Part shown: piece after piece, positions 60,264-64,000 of the stretch
Layout: each line of letters starts with the position of its first letter
How positions within the stretch are numbered: position 1 is the stretch's first letter
Source of the DNA: Kitasatospora sp. NBC_01266
GTDB lineage: Bacteria; Actinomycetota; Actinomycetes; Streptomycetales; Streptomycetaceae
NCBI RefSeq assembly: GCF_036242395.1
Contig: NZ_CP108458.1
Coordinates: 4,712,001 to 4,776,000, forward strand
DNA length: 64,000 nucleotides
Direction: 5' to 3'
The notes under the pieces: generated by a model
Databases searched by the model: none
The model's input: the letters and a program-made list of their open reading frames with translations, nothing else
Told to the model about the DNA's origin: nothing
Position numbers and translations under genes: made by a program

Positions 60264-60500
60264 CTAGGCCGGGCCCTGGGCGTTCGCCCGGCGGCGCTGG
60301 GCGCGGGCCGAGCGGAACATGCCGAGCAGCGCGAGCAGGAAGCCCAGCGGCATCAGCATGCTCGCGAAGTAGGCGGGGGTGGGCAGCGGGGTGAGGTGGA
60401 AGAAGAGCGGCACGAAGGTCGCGATGGTGGCCAGCGCGCCCACCACGAACACCACCCCGCCCAGCCGCACCAGGCCCTCGCCCGACTCCTTGCCGCCCAT
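60264..60500 (-). CDS. Small two-helix membrane protein
   Basis: 78 residues from ATG 60500 with AAGGAGG six bases upstream. Two transmembrane helices (about 12-34, LGGVVFVVGALATIATFVPLFF, and 44-62, YFASMLMPLGFLLALLGMF) and a basic tail SARAQRRRANAQ. No family recognised. Confidence 0.7.
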   Translation of the reverse strand: MGGKESGEGLVRLGGVVFVVGALATIATFVPLFFHLTPLPTPAYFASMLMPLGFLLALLGMFRSARAQRRRANAQGPA

Positions 60501-61014
60501 CGCAGCCTCCTTCACCCGCACCCGTCACGCTTCGAATCGACCGCCCCAGTCTCGCAGAGTCCGCCGGCTCCCCGTCCGGGGCCGGGCCGACCCCCGCCAC
60601 CTGCGCGGATTCCGGTTCGGTCACTGCCTGCGGTTCGCCGGGGACAGGGAGTTTCGACCTCCCGGCGGGGCGGGTATGCAGGTCTCGCACGGGGTCGCCG
60701 ACCCCGCTTCCTGCCAGGGGGTGCGAGCCATGACGACCGACCGGGTGCCATCGTCCGGGCGTACCGCCGTGCCCTGGCCGGTCTTCCTCGCCAGAACCGG
60801 GCTCCGACCGCCGGACGCGTGCGAGTGAAACCCCTGACCGGTCGTTAGCCTGCTGCTGACGGACCGTCCTTCACCGGCCCGCTCGTATCGGCGTCCATCA
60901 CGACCACGCCGGACGCACCGCGCGACCGGACCACCCCACCCCCCGTACCAGGCACCCCGGCGACGACGCCGGGCGCCGCCGCACCCGACCCACCCACTGA
61001 TGAGGACATTCGAG
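60501..61014. other. Intergenic/5' region of the second cold-shock gene
   Basis: 514 bp. A short ORF at 60730-60828 (32 codons) has no ribosome site and is not supported. TAGCCT at 60846-60851 could be the -10 of the cold-shock gene, giving a 5' UTR of about 160 nt with GC-rich folding potential. Confidence 0.45.
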
Positions 61015-61398
61015 ATGCCCACCGGCCAGGTCAAATGGTTCAACGAGACGAAGGGTTTCGGCTTCCTGTCGCGCGACGGCGGTGAGGACGTCTTCGTCCA
61101 CAGCAAGGCGCTGCCCGACGGGGTGAGCACGCTCAAGCCGGGGCAACGGGTGGAGTTCGGGGTGGTCGCGGGGCACCGCGGCGACCAGGCGATGGGTGTC
61201 ACGCTGCTGGAGGCGCTGCCCTCGGTGGCCGCCGCGCAGCGCCGCAGCGCCGATGACATGGCGCCGATCGTGCAGGACCTGATCACCATGCTGGACACCG
61301 CGCTGCCCGGCCTGCAGCACGGCCGCTACCCGGCCAAGCCGGTCGGCCAGAAGCTGGCGGCGGCGCTGCGCGCGGTGGCGGACCAGTTCGACGCCTGA
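61015..61398 (+). CDS. Cold-shock domain protein with C-terminal extension
   Basis: 127 residues. Residues 1-65 are a CSD (MPTGQVKWFNETKGFGFLSRDGGEDVFVHSKAL) with RNP1 KGFGFL and RNP2 VFVHSKAL. Residues 70-127 form a helical extension (VAAAQRRSADDMAPIVQDLITMLDTALPGLQHGRYPAKPVGQKLAAALRAVADQF) found in longer actinobacterial Csps. Probably an RNA-binding protein with a second dimer or partner surface. GATGAGGA ribosome site eight bases before the ATG. Confidence 0.92.
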   Translation: MPTGQVKWFNETKGFGFLSRDGGEDVFVHSKALPDGVSTLKPGQRVEFGVVAGHRGDQAMGVTLLEALPSVAAAQRRSADDMAPIVQDLITMLDTALPGLQHGRYPAKPVGQKLAAALRAVADQFDA

Positions 61399-61408
61399 TC
61401 CGCCGCCG

Positions 61409-61439
61409 GGCCTTCCCGTGACCCGGTTACGGGAAGGCC
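61409..61439. terminator. Bidirectional hairpin between the cold-shock gene and mqnD
   Basis: Perfect 11-bp stem GGCCTTCCCGT / ACGGGAAGGCC, 9-nt loop. The minus-strand mqnD stop lies in the loop, so the hairpin includes its last codons. Confidence 0.8.
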
Positions 61440-62275
61440 AGAGCGTCCGGCGACACGGCCGGCACCAGGCCCTGCTCGGCCGCCCGGTCGAGCAGGGCGC
61501 GCACCGCCGCGTAGCCCTCGGCGCCCAGCTCCGCGGTGAACTCGTTGACGTACAGCCCGATGTGCTGGTCGGCCACCGCCGGGTCCAGCTCCTGGGCGTG
61601 CGCCAGCACGTACTCCCGGGAGGCCGCCGGATCGGCCCAGGCCGCCTCCACCGAGCCGCGGATCGCCGCCGCCAGTTCGCGCAGCCGGGCCGCGCCCAGC
61701 GAGCGCTTGGCGATGATCGCGCCCAGCGGGATCGGCAGGCCGGTGCGCGCCTCCCAGGCCTCGCCCATGTCGGCCAGCTTCGCCAGCCCGTACTCCTGGT
61801 AGGTGAAGCGCGCCTCGTGGATCACCAGTCCGGCGTCCACCCGGCCGTCCCGCACCGCCGGCATGATCTCGTGGAACGGCAGCACCACGACCTCGCCCAG
61901 GCCGCCGGGCACCGCCTCGGCCGCCCAGAGCCGGAACAGCAGGTAGGCGGTGGAGCGCTCGCTCGGCACGGCCACCACCTTGCCGCTAAGGTCGCCTCCG
62001 GCGCCCGGCAGGGTGAGCACCAGCGGCCCGCAGCCGCGGCCCAGCGCCCCGCCGCAGGGCAGCAGCGCGTACTGGTCGAGCAGCCAGGGCAGCGCCGCGT
62101 AGCTGACCTTGAGCAGGTCCAGCTCGCCGCGCTCGGCCTGGCCGTTGGTCACGTCGATGTCGGCGAAGGTGACCTCGGGGGCCTCGGCGCCCGGGATCAG
62201 GCCGTGCGCCCAGGCGTGGAAGACGAAGGTGTCGTTCGGGCAGGGCGAGTACGCGACCCGCAGCGGTTCAGCCAC
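61427..62275 (-). CDS. mqnD: 1,4-dihydroxy-6-naphthoate synthase
   Basis: 282 residues of the MqnA/MqnD periplasmic-binding-like fold, with the MqnD-type start LRVAYSPCPNDTFVFHAWAHGLIPG and VTNGQAERGELDLLKVSYAALPWLL. It acts in the futalosine route to menaquinone, converting cyclic dehypoxanthine futalosine to 1,4-dihydroxy-6-naphthoate. Overlaps the mqnB stop by eight bases, so it is coupled to the preceding enzyme of the pathway. Confidence 0.92.
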   Translation of the reverse strand: MAEPLRVAYSPCPNDTFVFHAWAHGLIPGAEAPEVTFADIDVTNGQAERGELDLLKVSYAALPWLLDQYALLPCGGALGRGCGPLVLTLPGAGGDLSGKVVAVPSERSTAYLLFRLWAAEAVPGGLGEVVVLPFHEIMPAVRDGRVDAGLVIHEARFTYQEYGLAKLADMGEAWEARTGLPIPLGAIIAKRSLGAARLRELAAAIRGSVEAAWADPAASREYVLAHAQELDPAVADQHIGLYVNEFTAELGAEGYAAVRALLDRAAEQGLVPAVSPDALAFP

Positions 62276-62966
62276 CGGTGGCCTCCTCCATCAGTCGGTC
62301 GTAGGGGAGCAGGGCGAAGGCGCGCTCCAGTGCAGCCAGCGCCTCGCCGATCCGCCAGGCGGCCCGGTCGCGCGGGCCCACGGCGTTGGAGACGGTGCGC
62401 AGCTCCAGGGCCGGCACACCGAAGCGGGCGGCCGCCTCGGCCACCCCGAAGCCCTCCATCGCCTCGGCCACCGCGCCCGGGTGGCGCTCGGTCAGCTCGG
62501 CCGCGCGGGCGGCGCTGCCGGTGACGGTGGAGACCGTCAGCACCGGGCCGACCGCCGCCGAGGTGGCCTCGGCCAGCAGCGCGACGGCGCCGGGCGGCGG
62601 GGTGTGCACGGTGGTGCCGAAGCCCAGCTCGGCGACGTCCCGGAACCCCTCGGGGGTCTGGGCGCCCAGATCGGCGGCGACGATCGCGTCGGCCGCGACC
62701 ACCGCCCCGATCGGCGCGTGCGGGGCGAAGCCGCCGGCGATCCCGGCCGAGAGCACCAGCGGGTGCCGCTCGGCGGCCAGCGCGATGGCGGTGGCGCTCG
62801 CGGCGGCGGCCGGGCCGACGCCGGCGGTCAGCACCGTGACTCTCCCGTGCCGCGCGCCGCGCAGCACGGCCTCGGCCTCCGCGGCCACCGCGACGACGAC
62901 GAGCAGCCGACCCGCTCCCGGCCGGGGGCGGATCGGCTGCTCGGTGCCGCTGTCGGGCTGGGTCAC
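62268..62966 (-). CDS. mqnB: Futalosine hydrolase
   Basis: 232-residue nucleoside phosphorylase/hydrolase fold: LLVVVAVAAEAEAVL, HPLVLSAGIAGGFAPHAPIGAVVAAD, AVAEAMEGFGVAEAAARFGVPALELRTVSNAVGPRDRAAWRI. It releases hypoxanthine from futalosine. GTG start overlaps the DUF2771 stop (GTGA). First 17 residues are an extension from the 18-bp repeat region. In Streptomyces mqnB and mqnD are neighbours, as here. Confidence 0.92.
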   Translation of the reverse strand: MTQPDSGTEQPIRPRPGAGRLLVVVAVAAEAEAVLRGARHGRVTVLTAGVGPAAAASATAIALAAERHPLVLSAGIAGGFAPHAPIGAVVAADAIVAADLGAQTPEGFRDVAELGFGTTVHTPPPGAVALLAEATSAAVGPVLTVSTVTGSAARAAELTERHPGAVAEAMEGFGVAEAAARFGVPALELRTVSNAVGPRDRAAWRIGEALAALERAFALLPYDRLMEEATGG

Positions 62967-63577
62967 TGACCCTGCGAGGGGTCCTGACCCTGCGAGGGGT
63001 CCTGGCCCTGGGTGGCGTCCTGCGGCGAGGCCACCGGCGCGGCCGAGTTGACCAGGTCGACGAACCAGACCGCGATGATGCCCGGGCTGGCGGTGTTGGC
63101 CGTCGCCGGGTCGAACTCGATCACGGTCAGCGCGGTGTCGCGGTTGCTGGTGAGCAGGTTGGCGGCCGACTGCACGCCGGAGAAGGTGGTGTCCTTCTGG
63201 AAGTTCGCCACCACGGCGCCGCCCTGGGCACCGCCGCCGTTGGTGAAGGCCCGCCAGCCGTTCTTCGCGCTGTCCGGGTCGATCCCGACGCCGAGCTGGT
63301 CGCTCGACTTCACCGAGAGCTTGACGGGGAAGCTGCCGGCCGGCTGGTTGGAGATCTGGGCGCAGGCCTGGCGCGCCGCGGTGTCCAGCGGCTTGCCGCC
63401 GTTGAAGCAGGCCGGCGTGGGGGCCACCGCGTGCGAGGAGCGGCCGATGGTGACGGTCGCCATGGTCTTCGTCGGCTTGGGCTGGCCCGACGCGTAGGCG
63501 ATGGAGCCGCCGATCGTGCCGGCGCCGATCACGACCACGGCGCCGAGGGCGGCGATGACACGGGAACTGAGGCTCAT
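62963..63577 (-). CDS. DUF2771 family exported protein
   Basis: 204 residues with a signal sequence (VIAALGAVVVIGAGTIGGSIAYASG) and an exported domain of the DUF2771 pattern with two Cys (PACFNGG, ARQACAQ) that may form a disulfide. The C terminus is a repeat QGQDPSQGQDPSQGQ coded by 18-bp tandem units. Translationally coupled to mqnB by GTGA although its link to menaquinone is unknown. Confidence 0.78.
   Translation of the reverse strand: MSLSSRVIAALGAVVVIGAGTIGGSIAYASGQPKPTKTMATVTIGRSSHAVAPTPACFNGGKPLDTAARQACAQISNQPAGSFPVKLSVKSSDQLGVGIDPDSAKNGWRAFTNGGGAQGGAVVANFQKDTTFSGVQSAANLLTSNRDTALTVIEFDPATANTASPGIIAVWFVDLVNSAAPVASPQDATQGQDPSQGQDPSQGQ
62968..63010. repeat. 18-bp tandem repeat in the DUF2771 C terminus
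   Basis: Two and a half copies of an 18-bp unit containing CTGCGAGGGGTCCTG, coding repeated QGQDPS. Confidence 0.85.
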
Positions 63578-63605
63578 GGGACGAAAGGCTATCCAACTCT
63601 GACGA

Positions 63606-64000
63606 TCACGCGACGCGGGGGTGCGGTGCGCCGCCGCGTACCCCCAGGCGGACCAGTGCCAGCAGCGTCCAGACCAGCGCCACGCCGAGCAGCGCCGCCG
63701 CCACCGACAGGCCGAGCGTGCCGTTCAGCGGCAGCAGGATGCCCAGCGCGCCGCCGGCCACCCAGGAGAGCTGCATCAGCGTCTCGGAACGGGCGAAGGT
63801 CGAGGTGCGCACCGCCTCCGGGACGTCGCGCTGGATCAGCGAGTCCAGCGCCAGCTTGGCCAGCGAGGCGGCGATCCCGGCGACGGCCGCCACCACCAGC
63901 ACGGTCACGATCCCGTACCAGAGTGCGCTGGCGACGGCGGCGGCCGTGGCCAGCAGCAGCATCGCGGTGATCGTCGCCTCCGCGCCGCGGCTGCGCAGCC
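63606..64000 (-). CDS. MFS transporter, C-terminal part (partial)
   Basis: 131 residues of a gene that continues past the right edge. Four hydrophobic helices are visible (MLLLATAAAVASALWYGIVTVLVVAAVAGIA, LMQLSWVAGGALGILLP, LGLSVAAALLGVALVWTLLALV), with the loop LDSLIQRDVPEAVRTSTFARSETLMQ typical of DHA-type major facilitator proteins. Substrate unknown. It lies upstream of the mqn genes on the same strand, with a 28-bp gap. Confidence 0.78.
   Translation of the reverse strand, partial: LRSRGAEATITAMLLLATAAAVASALWYGIVTVLVVAAVAGIAASLAKLALDSLIQRDVPEAVRTSTFARSETLMQLSWVAGGALGILLPLNGTLGLSVAAALLGVALVWTLLALVRLGVRGGAPHPRVA

Noticed and set aside
60730..60828. 32-codon ORF before the second cold-shock gene (MTTDRVPSSG...)
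   Set aside because: No ribosome site and no leaderless promoter; it lies in the putative UTR and has no recognisable feature.

Overview
The window is high-GC actinobacterial chromosome from the Streptomyces/Kitasatospora group (Streptomycetaceae). The evidence is the codon bias, frequent GTG/TTG starts, many apparently leaderless starts, and marker genes: the nickel regulator Nur, the anti-WhiG factor RsiG, a CdgB-type GAF-PAS-GGDEF protein, DasR-type operators at nagKA, a solo CIRCE-controlled groEL and futalosine-pathway mqnD/mqnB. It is dense core chromosome of about 70 genes. I see no tRNA, rRNA, insertion sequence, prophage or CRISPR array.

Layout. 1-3.8 kb: a MoaD/ThiS-type sulfur carrier, an LmeA-like lipoprotein-size protein, then a sulfur locus (a Cys-containing 26-residue leader peptide, a rhodanese sulfurtransferase and an SseC-like DUF1416 protein), DUF3099, DsrE and a 35-residue membrane protein. 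3.8-8.2 kb: ferric nitrobindin-like protein, nur, ygfZ, dtd, rsiG and asparaginase. 8.3-23 kb: ppa facing a PBP4-type dacB, a zinc metalloprotease, tilS-hpt-ftsH-folE, an esterase, an MprF-like protein, then folP-NTF2-folB-folK-DUF3180, so folate synthesis is grouped with purine salvage and FtsH. 23-29 kb: a coiled-coil membrane protein, arfB, a flavin reductase, cdgB and a membrane-anchored CBM protein. 29-35 kb: amino-sugar catabolism (nagA, nagK, SIS protein, DeoR regulator) and a frameshifted solute-binding lipoprotein. 35-38.7 kb: trehalose and glucosylglycerate genes (otsB, otsA, gpgS). 38.8-43.3 kb: SAM riboswitch-thrC-thiS, a cold-shock gene, and tandem CIRCE-groEL2. 43.4-57 kb: HD hydrolase, PadR plus membrane protein, cutC, HelD-like and XPB helicases, an arginyl-tRNA synthetase, pgeF and a large helicase-associated protein. 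57-64 kb: TetR with a 30-bp palindromic operator and a small membrane protein, a methyltransferase, an iron-siderophore-type binding lipoprotein, a second cold-shock gene, mqnD-mqnB-DUF2771, and the end of an MFS transporter.

Themes. Two parts of cyclic-di-GMP development signalling lie about 20 kb apart: RsiG with both ligand-binding motif copies, and CdgB with an intact I-site but a large insertion inside its GGDEF domain and a Crp-type site upstream. Sulfur and methionine control appears twice: the leader peptide at the rhodanese gene, and the SAM riboswitch at thrC followed by a sulfur carrier ending Gly-Gly-Cys. Translation architecture is distinctive: about 15 genes have a TANNNT-like -10 box ending 6-8 nt before the start codon, and folB and folK are joined by a 24-codon minicistron overlapping both by ATGA. 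Three separate 8-bp tandem repeats start at plus-strand stop codons. All calls are by eye from the sequence; comparisons with other species are from memory and unchecked.
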